This document shows positions 1-6,231 of a DNA stretch of 7,630 nucleotides, piece after piece. Source of the stretch: Phascolarctobacterium_A sp902463975 (lineage in GTDB: Bacteria > Bacillota > Negativicutes > Acidaminococcales > Acidaminococcaceae). Where the stretch lies: positions 1 to 7,630 of the forward strand of contig NZ_CABQHJ010000051.1 of NCBI RefSeq assembly GCF_902463975.1. The letters run 5' to 3'. Every line of letters starts with the position of its first letter. Within the stretch, counting starts at the first letter, position 1. The position numbers were made by a program, and so were the translations under genes. The notes beneath the pieces were generated by a model, which saw only the letters and a list, made by a program, of their open reading frames with translations, was not told the DNA's origin and made no database searches.

Positions 1-1
1 T

Positions 2-508
2 TACAAATTATTTTTTGACTCGGCCGTAGCTGCTGGTAAGACACTGTATAGTGGCTGGTCCTACAAAGCGGCGGTGACCGCTATCATGGTACTGCTGCTG
101 CATAAGCATGCCGTACTGTTTTACGCATTTAGCCTGCTCGTTTTTGTGGACTGTTTTACAAAATGGGTGGCAATTAGCTACACTTACCTCAAGGCGCAGG
201 GCGTGCCTGAGCCTGGCTTTTTAAAATCCGTAATCGGTATCAAACGCGCCCGCGAGGCTGGCGAGATTAAAAGCGAAGTGATGAAACACCGCTTTTTAGG
301 TAAGATAGCTGTATACCTTGTTTGTGTAATGGCTGCTGCAACCGCAGACCTTATTATGGTGGAGCTTAGTAAACCTGCATGGGCAGTCAGCACCATTATC
401 GGCTATCTGACGGCCACCGAGCTGCTGAGCATCGTGGAGAACCTTAACGCTGCCGGCGTTGAGGCTGTAAGCGGCTTGGTTGCTACCATTAAAAAGAAAA
501 GAGGCTGA
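2..508 (+). CDS. phage holin, toxin secretion/lysis holin type (5' end outside window)
   Basis: This is a small membrane protein expected to form holes in the inner membrane and release the endolysin at the end of the phage cycle. The reading frame is open to the left edge with no stop before the GTG at 74, and the residues before that GTG (KLFFDSAVAAGKTLYSGWSY) look like a normal holin N-terminus. I therefore treat the gene as truncated by the window rather than starting at 74. The visible 168 residues hold hydrophobic stretches near residues 25-60 (two close segments around a VFVDCFTKW motif), 100-120 and 127-147, with a charged lysine/arginine-rich stretch (IKRAREAGEIKSEVMKHR) in between and a basic end (IKKKRG). 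The layout resembles the phage_holin_4_1 family (PF05105). The endolysin starts 5 bp downstream. The family call is by eye. Confidence 0.72.
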   Translation, partial: YKLFFDSAVAAGKTLYSGWSYKAAVTAIMVLLLHKHAVLFYAFSLLVFVDCFTKWVAISYTYLKAQGVPEPGFLKSVIGIKRAREAGEIKSEVMKHRFLGKIAVYLVCVMAAATADLIMVELSKPAWAVSTIIGYLTATELLSIVENLNAAGVEAVSGLVATIKKKRG

Positions 509-513
509 TAATA

Positions 514-1065
514 ATGCGTGTTTTTATCAATCCGGGGCATCATCCGGGACTTGATCCAGGCGCTGTGAATCGCAACTACGGAGTAACTGAGGCTGATATT
601 GTCCGTGATGTCGGCGTACTGGTGGCCGATTATCTGACGGCCGCTGGCTGTGAGGTCAAGACTGTACAGAGCAATAACCTGGCTGGCGAGGACGCGGCTT
701 ATACCAATGTATGCCTCAGCGCCAACACATGGCCTGCTGATATATTTGTTAGCTTGCACTGCAACGCGGCCACTCCTGCTGCGCAGGGTACCGAGGTGCT
801 GGTGTATAGCAGATGGACGCAGGCTGACATGCTGGCCAGCTGCATCCAGCGTCAAATAGTAGGCAGTCTGGGCATGGTGGACAGAGGAGTCAAGGAGCGT
901 CCGCACCTAGTCGTCCTCAACTCTACACACATGCCTGCCGTTTTGGTCGAGATGGGCTTTATCACCAATGACGATGATTGTCAGATGCTCATCAACCAGC
1001 AGGACGAGTTGGCCCGCGCAATCGCACGCGGCATTACTGATTACATCACAGAGAGGGGAGAGTGA
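514..1065 (+). CDS. N-acetylmuramoyl-L-alanine amidase, phage endolysin (Amidase_3)
   Basis: This 183-residue zinc amidase should cut the bond between N-acetylmuramic acid and the L-alanine of the stem peptide. The Amidase_3 fold (PF01520) fills the whole protein. The zinc ligands are visible as His9 in INPGHHPG, Glu26 in GVTEADI and His82 in VSLHCNA, with catalytic Glu146 in VLVEMGFITN. The DRGVK motif at 123-127 is also typical. There is no signal peptide and no cell-wall-binding domain, so release through the upstream holin fits, and a single-domain form is common in phages of diderm hosts. The ATG follows an AGAGG-like ribosome binding site at 501-504. The TGA stop overlaps a GTG (1062) and lies a few bases before the two nested downstream genes, so translation is probably coupled. 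Confidence 0.9.
   Translation: MRVFINPGHHPGLDPGAVNRNYGVTEADIVRDVGVLVADYLTAAGCEVKTVQSNNLAGEDAAYTNVCLSANTWPADIFVSLHCNAATPAAQGTEVLVYSRWTQADMLASCIQRQIVGSLGMVDRGVKERPHLVVLNSTHMPAVLVEMGFITNDDDCQMLINQQDELARAIARGITDYITERGE
1051..1060 (+). promoter_or_regulatory. shared ribosome binding site for two overlapping genes
   Basis: GAGAGGGGAG lies inside the last codons of the endolysin gene. Its GGGGAG core ends 6 nt before the ATG at 1067 and 10 nt before the ATG at 1071. These ATGs are in different frames. Both distances are workable, so one site may serve two starts. It is only 1 nt from the GTG at 1062, which makes that GTG an unlikely start for the longer frame. Confidence 0.6.
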
Positions 1066-1066
1066 C

Positions 1067-1459
1067 ATGTATGGTGAGCGTGAGGTTAAGGTTATTGCCT
1101 ACGCTTTGCTTATCGCTGGCCTTGTCTGCCTTGCCGGCCTGCTGCTTAGCGGTGGATGCGGCCGAACCGGCGCAGACACAGCAGGATGCAATGGTACAAG
1201 TACCACTCAGCAAATTGAAAGAGCTGCAGAGCTTAATCAGCAGGCAGGAGCCGAGGTTAGAACAGCTGCAGGAGCAGTTGAGCGGGCAGAACAGCATGCT
1301 GACAGAGCAGCAGGCCTCAATCGACAGGCTCAGACAGGAGTTAGCGACAGCAAAAAGCTCGTTGAGCAAATCAGATCTGATAATCAGCGAGCAAAACAAA
1401 TCATTGACGAGCTTATCGGAGACGCTCAAGCAGGAGCAGAGACGGACGGAGCGCATTAA
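1067..1459 (+). CDS. small membrane or lipoprotein, candidate spanin subunit (nested frame A)
   Basis: This 130-residue protein starts with a hydrophobic segment at about residues 8-29 ending in LLLSGGC, so Cys31 could be a lipidation site. The lipobox is imperfect (Ser at -3), and the segment may instead be a plain N-terminal anchor. A short Gly/Thr linker (32-47) is followed by a long Ala/Gln/Glu-rich helix, about 48-120, of the kind seen in periplasmic phage spanins. The gene follows the endolysin directly, as Rz/Rz1 do in lambda. It lies almost wholly inside frame B, which starts 4 nt later in the +1 frame. By position and build I infer a role in joining inner and outer membrane at lysis. 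I do not recognise the exact family. The region is rich in CAG/GCA/AGC, which favours open frames by chance, so the helical part alone is weak evidence. Confidence 0.55.
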   Translation: MYGEREVKVIAYALLIAGLVCLAGLLLSGGCGRTGADTAGCNGTSTTQQIERAAELNQQAGAEVRTAAGAVERAEQHADRAAGLNRQAQTGVSDSKKLVEQIRSDNQRAKQIIDELIGDAQAGAETDGAH

Positions 1460-1523
1460 AAGGCAGCGGCTGCTTTGGCAGATTGTTGCCGGCAGTGTTG
1501 TGGTGTATGCGGCGCTTAAATAA
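1071..1523 (+). CDS. exported coiled-coil protein with C-terminal anchor, candidate spanin (nested frame B)
   Basis: From ATG 1071 the product is 150 residues. It has a basic N-terminus (R5, R7), a hydrophobic core at 8-27, and then either a signal peptidase I site (AVDA before AEP, near residue 30) or a lipobox-like LPAC with Cys24. Residues 46-130 form a long heptad-rich coiled coil (LSKLKELQSLI, LEQLQEQL, IDRLRQELATAKSSL). The end, LLWQIVAGSVVVYAALK, is a probable membrane segment. An N-terminal secretion or lipid signal plus a C-terminal anchor is the build of unimolecular spanins such as T1 gp11. Paired with frame A, it could also be the inner-membrane half of a two-part spanin. One caveat is the basic RIKRQR just before the last segment, which goes against the positive-inside rule if the coiled coil is periplasmic. 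Frame A is embedded in it, and the stop lies 64 nt past that of frame A. Confidence 0.62.
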   Translation: MVSVRLRLLPTLCLSLALSALPACCLAVDAAEPAQTQQDAMVQVPLSKLKELQSLISRQEPRLEQLQEQLSGQNSMLTEQQASIDRLRQELATAKSSLSKSDLIISEQNKSLTSLSETLKQEQRRTERIKRQRLLWQIVAGSVVVYAALK

Positions 1524-1534
1524 TAGTTTATATT

Positions 1535-1558
1535 TGGGGCCAACGCTGGGGCCAACGC
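1535..1558. repeat. 12-bp perfect tandem duplication at the prophage edge
   Basis: TGGGGCCAACGC occurs twice head to tail (1535-1546 and 1547-1558) in the non-coding stretch between the last phage gene and the tRNA-Arg gene. Closely spaced direct repeats beside a phage attachment site are often integrase arm-binding sites. That role is inferred here from position only. Confidence 0.6.
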
Positions 1559-1562
1559 GCCT

Positions 1563-1599
1563 AAAAAATAGCCAAAAATAGGGCAAAAAATAGTAAAAA
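1563..1599. other. four A-tracts in helical phase (predicted bent DNA)
   Basis: Runs of 5-6 A lie at 1563-1568, 1574-1578, 1585-1590 and 1595-1599. Their centres are spaced about 10.5, 11.5 and 9.5 bp apart, close to one helical turn each. Such phasing is known to curve DNA. The tract sits directly after the 12-bp duplication and about 75 bp from the tRNA-Arg 3' end, where integrase complexes need a bend. Function is inferred. Confidence 0.55.
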
Positions 1600-1637
1600 T
1601 CAACAACTTAAAAGCGCGATTTTTACACACAAAAATA

Positions 1638-1670
1638 CCCCGCAACCTGCATGGTTGCGGGGTTTCTTTC
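1638..1670. terminator. strong hairpin terminator usable on both strands
   Basis: A perfect 10-bp stem (CCCCGCAACC at 1638-1647, GGTTGCGGGG at 1653-1662) has a 5-nt loop. On the plus strand it is followed by TTTCTTTC, which suits the end of the phage lysis transcript. On the minus strand it is followed by TATTTTTGTG, which suits the end of the tRNA transcript. It lies 10 bp from the tRNA-Arg CCA end, so convergent transcripts from prophage and host meet here. Confidence 0.85.
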
Positions 1671-1671
1671 A

Positions 1672-1748
<77 letters not shown>

Positions 1749-1757
1749 ATATTAATT

Positions 1758-1831
1758 TGGAGCGGGCGATGGGAATCGAACCCACAACATCAGCTTGGAA
1801 GGCTGAGGTTTTACCACTAAACTACACCCGC
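1758..1831 (-). tRNA. tRNA-Gly(TCC)
   Basis: This 74-nt gene with encoded CCA reads GGA codons. The acceptor stem is GCGGGTG with CGCCCGC, the anticodon stem TCAGC/GCTGA, the loop CTTCCAA (anticodon at 1797-1799), and the T arm contains GGTTCGATTCC. It is the middle member of the tRNA cluster, 1 nt from tRNA-Pro and 9 nt from tRNA-Arg, so all three are surely processed from one transcript. Confidence 0.95.
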
Positions 1832-1832
1832 A

Positions 1833-1909
1833 TGGTCGGAGTGGCAGGATTCGAACCTGCGACACCCTGCTCCCAAGGCAGGTGCGCTACCAAACTGCGC
1901 TACACCCCG
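1833..1909 (-). tRNA. tRNA-Pro(TGG)
   Basis: This 77-nt gene with encoded CCA reads CCA and related proline codons. The acceptor stem CGGGGTG pairs with CACTCCG (one wobble pair), the anticodon stem is CCTGC/GCAGG, the loop CTTGGGA (anticodon at 1873-1875), and the T arm contains GGTTCGAATCC. It is first in the cluster. The 5' end lies 13 bp downstream of the -10 box of the promoter at 1922-1950. Confidence 0.95.
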
Positions 1910-1921
1910 AATACAAAAGGT

Positions 1922-1950
1922 ATTATACTATTTAATTAAACAGATGTCAA
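1922..1950 (-). promoter_or_regulatory. consensus sigma-70 type promoter of the tRNA cluster
   Basis: Read on the minus strand, TTGACA (1945-1950) and TATAAT (1922-1927) match the consensus exactly and are separated by 17 bp. Transcription should start about 1915, just before tRNA-Pro. The surroundings are AT-rich. This is a very strong promoter, as expected for stable RNA genes, and it makes the cluster independent of nadE upstream. Confidence 0.92.
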
Positions 1951-1979
1951 GAGAAAATATATAGTTTGTTAATCATAAA

Positions 1980-2015
1980 GCAGAAGAAAAATATAAAAGC
2001 ATATTTTTCTTCTGC
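1980..2015 (-). terminator. AT-rich hairpin terminator of nadE
   Basis: A perfect 15-bp inverted repeat with a 6-nt loop (arms 1980-1994 and 2001-2015) lies 13 bp past the nadE stop. On the minus strand it is followed by TTTATG, and the 3' arm itself contains TATTTTTC, so the U-tract is partly within the stem. It separates nadE from the tRNA promoter. Its lack of a long T-run outside the stem is the only weakness. Confidence 0.72.
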
Positions 2016-2028
2016 CGGATAAGCTTTT

Positions 2029-3921
2029 TTACTGCAGCAGTTCTTCCTTAAGCTCGTGATATTCACGCGAAAAATAGGGCGTAAGCTGTGCTTCACGATG
2101 GTCATAGCCAAAGGCGCGTTTGGTGAGTGATAAAACGGGCGGTGCCTGAATGCGCTTGGCAACAGCAAAGCCGGCGAACAGCTTCCACCAGCGCTCCAAA
2201 TCGGCAATCAGCGCAGCAGTATCGGGGCAGGCCTCGTCAATTGCTTCCTGCGTACAGCCTAGCTCTGCAGCCAGCGTGCCTGCCTTGTACCAGCGCAGGA
2301 TGTCTGCCGGAGTAGTTTTATGCCAGTTTTCGATAAAGGCACGCAGCAGATAATCGTGATAGCTATAAACAAGCGGATCGCCGCCGTTACCTACTGTCTG
2401 CGCATCCGAAAGCTCGGCGCTGGGGCGGATATTGAAGATGGCTTCAGGGATTACCTTGCGCTTGTAGACTTCCTCATTAAGATAGCGTCCTAACGCATAT
2501 ACCTGATGCTTCCAAAGGTCACCAATCATTGCTATAGCGCCGCAGATGTCGCCGTAGAAGGTGGCGTAGCCAATGGCCAGCTCTGCTTTATTGGAGTTGC
2601 AGCTGAAGGCACCGCCGAAGGCTGCAGACGCTGCAGCAATAACACGTGCGCCACGGTCACGGGCCTGAATATTTTCCTTAATCAGTCCGCTGAGCTGTAG
2701 GTTGAAGCTGCTGCCGTCTGCCAGATGGATGATGGGCGTTTGCTCCAGCTGCTTAACCGTCAGCTCATAGCTTTCGCTGATGGGCATTACGGCGTAGTTG
2801 GCGCCCAGTGCCTGCGCCAGCTGCTGCGCGCTGTTGCGCGTGGCAGCGGAGTTGAAGCGTGAAGGTAGGTTGAGCAGCAGGATATTTTCCGGTCCCAGGA
2901 TATCTGCATACATGACGGCGGTTACGGCGCTGTCGATGCCGCCGGAAAGACCGATAGTCATGCGCTTGATGCCGCATTGCTGCAGAAATTTGGCTGTGCC
3001 GTAGCGAAGGGCGCGGTAAACGGATTCCGGCTCCTGGGGCAGCACGGCCGGCGGGCAGGTGGAGATAAGGTGGTTTGCTTCTGTATCCCAGGTGAATTCT
3101 AAAAAGGTATCGGCATACATGGGCGCAGAGGTTACCAGACTGCCGTCGCCGTTGTAGGCGGAAGTGCAGCCGTCATAGGTGAAGATATTCTTGCCGTTGT
3201 TCTGAATGCCGACGTTGTTGCAATAGATAAGCGGAATTCCTGCGGTGCGTGCCTGCGCACTGAAAAGGTGGTTGCGCTTACGGTTTTTGCCCAACGTGTA
3301 GGGTGAGCAGGAAAGGTTGCATAAAAGCTGTGCTCCGTTGGCTGCCAACGTTTGCGGTACGTTAAGGTGATAGTTTTCCGTCCAGCCGTCCTCGCACAGC
3401 ATGACGCCGATGCGCAGGCTGGTGCCTCGGATGACGATTTCCAAAGGCTGCAGTGCTTCGCTGACGCTTGCACATTCTTCGGCGCAGAGCTTCTGGAGGC
3501 TGTAAAAATGACGGCAGTCGTCAAATTCGCGGTAGTTGGGCAGCGATGTCTTGATGAAGAAGCTGCGTCCCTGATAACCGCCGAGCAGCTTACCGTTTTG
3601 GCAGGCAAAGGCGGCGTTGTATTTGCGCACGCGTCCGTCCTCGTTGAGCTTGCCTGGTTCGGTGGCAACGCTACCGAAGATAACGCAGATATTCTCGGTG
3701 GCAGCGACGATCTTTTCGGCATAATAGGCGCAGTCATCCAAAAAGGTCTGCTGCTCCCAGATGTCGCCGATAAGATAACCCGGCAGTGCCATTTCCGGCA
3801 ACAGCAGGATATCGGCCTCAAGGCTGCGTGCTTTTTCAATAGCGTCAATGATTTTCTTATAGTTTACATCAGGACGGCCGGGAGTAATTTCCAGCTGTCC
3901 GCAGATAATTTTCAGCTTCAA
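2029..3921 (-). CDS. nadE: glutamine-dependent NAD+ synthetase
   Basis: This cytosolic enzyme makes the last step of NAD synthesis: deamido-NAD (NaAD) + ATP + glutamine to NAD. It is 630 residues, usual for the long glutamine-using form. The N-terminal nitrilase-like glutaminase domain (about 1-270) shows the triad Glu43 (LLPEMALPGY), Lys124 (FFIKTSLPNYREFD) and Cys176 (VMLCEDGW). The C-terminal synthetase domain (about 300-630) has the ATP P-loop SGGIDS at 326-331, ENIQARDRG at 416-424 and NKAELAIGYATFYGD at 444-458. The start is TTG: the frame has a TAA stop 7 codons upstream and no ATG or GTG between. A GAGGA ribosome binding site sits 7 nt before it. The gene is divergent from the YbaK-type gene, ends with its own hairpin, and is therefore probably transcribed alone. 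Confidence 0.96.
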   Translation of the reverse strand: MKLKIICGQLEITPGRPDVNYKKIIDAIEKARSLEADILLLPEMALPGYLIGDIWEQQTFLDDCAYYAEKIVAATENICVIFGSVATEPGKLNEDGRVRKYNAAFACQNGKLLGGYQGRSFFIKTSLPNYREFDDCRHFYSLQKLCAEECASVSEALQPLEIVIRGTSLRIGVMLCEDGWTENYHLNVPQTLAANGAQLLCNLSCSPYTLGKNRKRNHLFSAQARTAGIPLIYCNNVGIQNNGKNIFTYDGCTSAYNGDGSLVTSAPMYADTFLEFTWDTEANHLISTCPPAVLPQEPESVYRALRYGTAKFLQQCGIKRMTIGLSGGIDSAVTAVMYADILGPENILLLNLPSRFNSAATRNSAQQLAQALGANYAVMPISESYELTVKQLEQTPIIHLADGSSFNLQLSGLIKENIQARDRGARVIAAASAAFGGAFSCNSNKAELAIGYATFYGDICGAIAMIGDLWKHQVYALGRYLNEEVYKRKVIPEAIFNIRPSAELSDAQTVGNGGDPLVYSYHDYLLRAFIENWHKTTPADILRWYKAGTLAAELGCTQEAIDEACPDTAALIADLERWWKLFAGFAVAKRIQAPPVLSLTKRAFGYDHREAQLTPYFSREYHELKEELLQ

Positions 3922-3943
3922 TTTATTGTCCTCACAATTTTAT

Positions 3944-3973
3944 TTGCATTTTACATTACTATAGTGCTATTAT
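3944..3973 (+). promoter_or_regulatory. possible promoter in the divergent nadE / deacylase gap
   Basis: The 97-bp gap between the nadE start and the deacylase start is AT-rich. On the plus strand TTGCAT (3944-3949) and TATTAT (3968-3973) are 18 bp apart and could drive the deacylase gene. For nadE the best minus-strand -10 is TATAGT (3958-3963), with no good -35. The overlap of the two would couple the divergent genes. The boxes are weak, and this call is tentative. Confidence 0.4.
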
Positions 3974-4018
3974 AACAGAGATGAAGTAATTTCTCTAGCT
4001 TAGAGGGGGTTTTTCCTG

Positions 4019-4504
4019 ATGAAACATAACAAAAAAACTAATGCAGCCCGCCGTCTGGACGAGCTGAAGATAGAATACCGTATTATGGAATATCCGGTAG
4101 ACGAGGAGCATCTGGATGCTGTGCATGTTGCCGCAGAGGTTGGCATGCCTGCATCACAGGTATTCAAAACACTGGTAGTACGCGGTGACAAGAACGGCAT
4201 TATGTTTGCCGTGATTCCCGGTGACGGTGAGCTTGATTTGAAGGCTTTGGCCAGAGCCAGCGGCAATAAGCGTGCAGAGCTGGTGCATCTGAAGGAGGTA
4301 TTGCCGCTGACAGGCTATATTCGCGGCGGCTGTTCACCCTTGGGCGCTAAAAAGAACTATCCTGTATATATGGATGAAAACAGCAATAACTGGCCGGAGA
4401 TTGCAATCAGTGCCGGTCAGCGCGGTATGCAGATTATTGCGGCACCGGCTGATTTGCAGCGTGCTACGGCTGCAACGGTGGCACCGCTGATTTTTGCAGA
4501 GTAA
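4019..4504 (+). CDS. ybaK: Cys-tRNA(Pro)/Cys-tRNA(Cys) deacylase, YbaK/EbsC family
   Basis: This 161-residue trans-editing enzyme hydrolyses cysteine wrongly attached to tRNA-Pro by prolyl-tRNA synthetase, keeping Cys out of Pro positions. The family YbaK/prolyl-tRNA synthetase editing domain fills the protein. Visible marks are VFKTLVVRGD with Lys50 (counterpart of the essential lysine of E. coli YbaK), AVIPGDGELDLKALA, and GGCSPLGAKK in the substrate pocket, followed by a conserved-looking AISAGQRGMQI near the end. Length matches the family (about 155-165). The ATG has a strong GAGGGGG ribosome binding site 9 nt upstream. It is divergent from nadE and 156 bp before thrC, which has its own -10 box, so it is likely monocistronic. 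The exact mischarged tRNA preference cannot be read from sequence. Confidence 0.93.
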   Translation: MKHNKKTNAARRLDELKIEYRIMEYPVDEEHLDAVHVAAEVGMPASQVFKTLVVRGDKNGIMFAVIPGDGELDLKALARASGNKRAELVHLKEVLPLTGYIRGGCSPLGAKKNYPVYMDENSNNWPEIAISAGQRGMQIIAAPADLQRATAATVAPLIFAE

Positions 4505-4660
4505 CTCTTGTTCCTTCCTATAAAATATGCTATTATAATCTTGATAACCTATTTGCACAATTGTGTTTGAAAGAAATACGACTGTGCTGGCCTGAAGGCG
4601 TATTATTAACGCTGACGGCAGTATGACGTCAAAATTTAAAGAAGAAAGTAGGTTGAATAT
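4505..4660 (+). promoter_or_regulatory. thrC leader with -10 box and small palindrome
   Basis: This non-coding gap holds a perfect TATAAT at 4534-4539. The best -35 at 17 bp, TTCCTT (4511-4516), is poor. A 10-bp palindrome CACAATTGTG (4556-4565) lies just past the expected start site and could be an operator. No T-box signature, no threonine-rich leader peptide and no terminator hairpin were found, so attenuation is not supported. An AAGAAAGTAGG stretch before 4653 serves as the thrC ribosome binding site. Confidence 0.5.
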
Positions 4661-6151
4661 ATGTTATATGTTAGTACAAGAGGGAAAACTGATTTGTTTT
4701 CCGCTGCACACGCGATAACCCGTGGCTTGGCAGCGGATGGAGGATTGTTTGTACCGCAGAATATTCCTGCGATGCGTATGGTTGATATAAAGGCGATGGA
4801 GCGCAAGCCTTATACGGAGCGTGCTGTTGATGTTCTGCTGCAGTATCTTACTGATTTCAGCGAGGACGAGCTGCGCGAATGTGTAAATGCTGCCTATGCG
4901 CCGGAAAAATTCGGTTATAATCCTGTGCCTTTGGTACAGGTAAATGATAATACCGGTGTGCTGGAGCTGTGGCATGGCCCGACGTCTGCTTTTAAGGATA
5001 TGGCACTGCAGCTTTTGCCGCATCTTTTGACACGATCGATGCAAAAGACCGGCGAAACGAATAAGGTTGTTATTCTGGTTGCTACCTCCGGTGATACTGG
5101 CAAGGCTGCTTTGGAAGGCTTTGCTGATGTTCCGGGTACGCAGATTATCGTTTTCTACCCCAGCGAGGGTGTGAGTGATATCCAGAAGCAGCAGATGATT
5201 ACCCAGGCAGGCAAAAATGTTAAGGTTTTCGGTATTGAGGGTAACTTTGATGATGCTCAGCGCGGCGTGAAGGAAATCTTCGGTAATACTGCGCTCAGTG
5301 ATGAGCTGGCGAAGAAGGGATATACCTTCTCTTCTGCCAATTCTATTAACTGGGGCCGTCTGGTGCCGCAGATTGTTTACTACTTCAGCGCTTATGTAGA
5401 TGCTGTGAAGGCAGGCAAGATTGCTGCCGGTGACCCGATTAATTTTGTTGTTCCGACAGGCAACTTCGGTGATATTCTGGCAGGCTATTACGCTAAGCTG
5501 ATGGGCTTGCCGATTGACAGACTGCTTTGTGCATCCAACAGCAATAATGTGCTGACTGATTTTATTAATACCGGTGTTTATGACAGACGCCGTGAATTTT
5601 ATAAGACTGTTTCTCCTTCTATGGATATTCTTGTTTCCAGTAATCTGGAGCGTCTGCTTTACAGTGTGACAGAGCATGATGCTGCGCGCGTGGCAGATTA
5701 TATGAAGCGTTTGAATACCGAAGGTCATTATGAGATTGACAGCGATGATCTGAAGCAGATTCAAAGCCAGTTCTTCGGTGCCTGGGTTGATGAGCTGGAA
5801 ACGAAGGAGGCTATCGGCCGTATTTATAATGATCATCATTACCTGATGGATACGCATACTGCCGTTGCTTGGCGTGCAATGGAAAAATATCGCTTCCTGA
5901 CCAGTGACGAAACCTATACCGTGGTGCTGTCTACCGCAAGTCCGTATAAGTTTGCCGACAGCGTGCTGGCAGCACTTGATGATGTTCAGCCGCAGGGAAG
6001 CAATCCTTTTGAGCTGCTGCAAAAGCTGCATGCCGATACCGGCGCGGAGATTCCGCCGCGTATGCTGGCGTTGGAGAACCTGCCTGTGCTGCATTCTGAG
6101 GTTATTCCTGCGGACAAGATGGAGCTGGCAGTTGTGAAGAACCTTGTGTAA
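4661..6151 (+). CDS. thrC: threonine synthase, long (E. coli/yeast-like) type
   Basis: This PLP enzyme turns O-phospho-L-homoserine into L-threonine and phosphate, the last step of threonine synthesis, in the cytosol. The 496 residues fit the long class of threonine synthases. The start MLYVSTRGK and the GLAADGGLFVP stretch (22-32) form the typical N-terminal domain. The PLP lysine is Lys112 in WHGPTSAFKDMALQLLP. ATSGDTGKAA (141-150) binds the cofactor phosphate, and NSINWGRLVPQIVYYF and VPTGNFGDILAGYYAK are further family motifs. The ATG at 4661 gives the normal N-terminus. No homoserine dehydrogenase or kinase gene is near, so the threonine pathway is scattered in this genome. larB follows after 135 bp with a separate promoter-like sequence. 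Confidence 0.96.
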   Translation: MLYVSTRGKTDLFSAAHAITRGLAADGGLFVPQNIPAMRMVDIKAMERKPYTERAVDVLLQYLTDFSEDELRECVNAAYAPEKFGYNPVPLVQVNDNTGVLELWHGPTSAFKDMALQLLPHLLTRSMQKTGETNKVVILVATSGDTGKAALEGFADVPGTQIIVFYPSEGVSDIQKQQMITQAGKNVKVFGIEGNFDDAQRGVKEIFGNTALSDELAKKGYTFSSANSINWGRLVPQIVYYFSAYVDAVKAGKIAAGDPINFVVPTGNFGDILAGYYAKLMGLPIDRLLCASNSNNVLTDFINTGVYDRRREFYKTVSPSMDILVSSNLERLLYSVTEHDAARVADYMKRLNTEGHYEIDSDDLKQIQSQFFGAWVDELETKEAIGRIYNDHHYLMDTHTAVAWRAMEKYRFLTSDETYTVVLSTASPYKFADSVLAALDDVQPQGSNPFELLQKLHADTGAEIPPRMLALENLPVLHSEVIPADKMELAVVKNLV

Positions 6152-6174
6152 TTGTGGCTTGATGTGAAGAATGC

Positions 6175-6203
6175 TTGCGTTGCGGGTATGTTTTCGCTAT
6201 AAT
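6175..6203 (+). promoter_or_regulatory. probable larB promoter
   Basis: TTGCGT (6175-6180) and a perfect TATAAT (6198-6203) are 17 bp apart, in the gap between thrC and larB. Transcription would start near 6210 and give a leader of about 75 nt that contains the hairpin at 6232-6265. The -35 matches only in its TTG half, but spacing and -10 are ideal. Confidence 0.68.
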
Positions 6204-6231
6204 AAAATCGAAATTTAATATTTATATATGC

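Larger units (their letters stand above)
1..1671 (+). mobile_element. right end of an integrated prophage (lysis module and edge)
   Basis: Holin, amidase endolysin and a nested spanin-like pair run on the plus strand with gaps of only a few bases and are then followed by about 150 non-coding bases and the 3' end of a tRNA-Arg gene on the opposite strand. This is the usual picture of a prophage end: the lysis module lies near one attachment site, and tyrosine integrases often use tRNA 3' ends. The left end, integrase and second att copy lie outside the window, so the exact attR boundary cannot be fixed. It is placed here at the tRNA-Arg CCA end as the most economical guess. The tRNA is intact, as expected if the phage att core restores its 3' part. 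Confidence 0.7.

Noticed and set aside
3352..3975. Plus-strand open frame of 207 codons opposite the nadE N-terminal half
   Set aside because: nadE motifs are intact on the minus strand; this frame has no ribosome binding site or family features and ends inside the divergent promoter gap.
1833..4504. Functional link between tRNA-Pro and the Cys-tRNA(Pro) deacylase because both lie in the window
   Set aside because: They are more than 2 kb apart on opposite strands with separate promoters; closeness is most simply chance.
4505..4660. T-box or threonine attenuator in front of thrC
   Set aside because: No AGGGTGG-type T-box sequence, no run of Thr codons in a leader ORF and no terminator/antiterminator hairpins. 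A short frame from ATG 4623 overlaps the thrC start but is not Thr-rich.
4664..6094. Long minus-strand open frame of 476 codons opposite thrC
   Set aside because: thrC is unmistakable on the plus strand with full motifs; the opposite frame has no recognisable domain and shadow-type composition.
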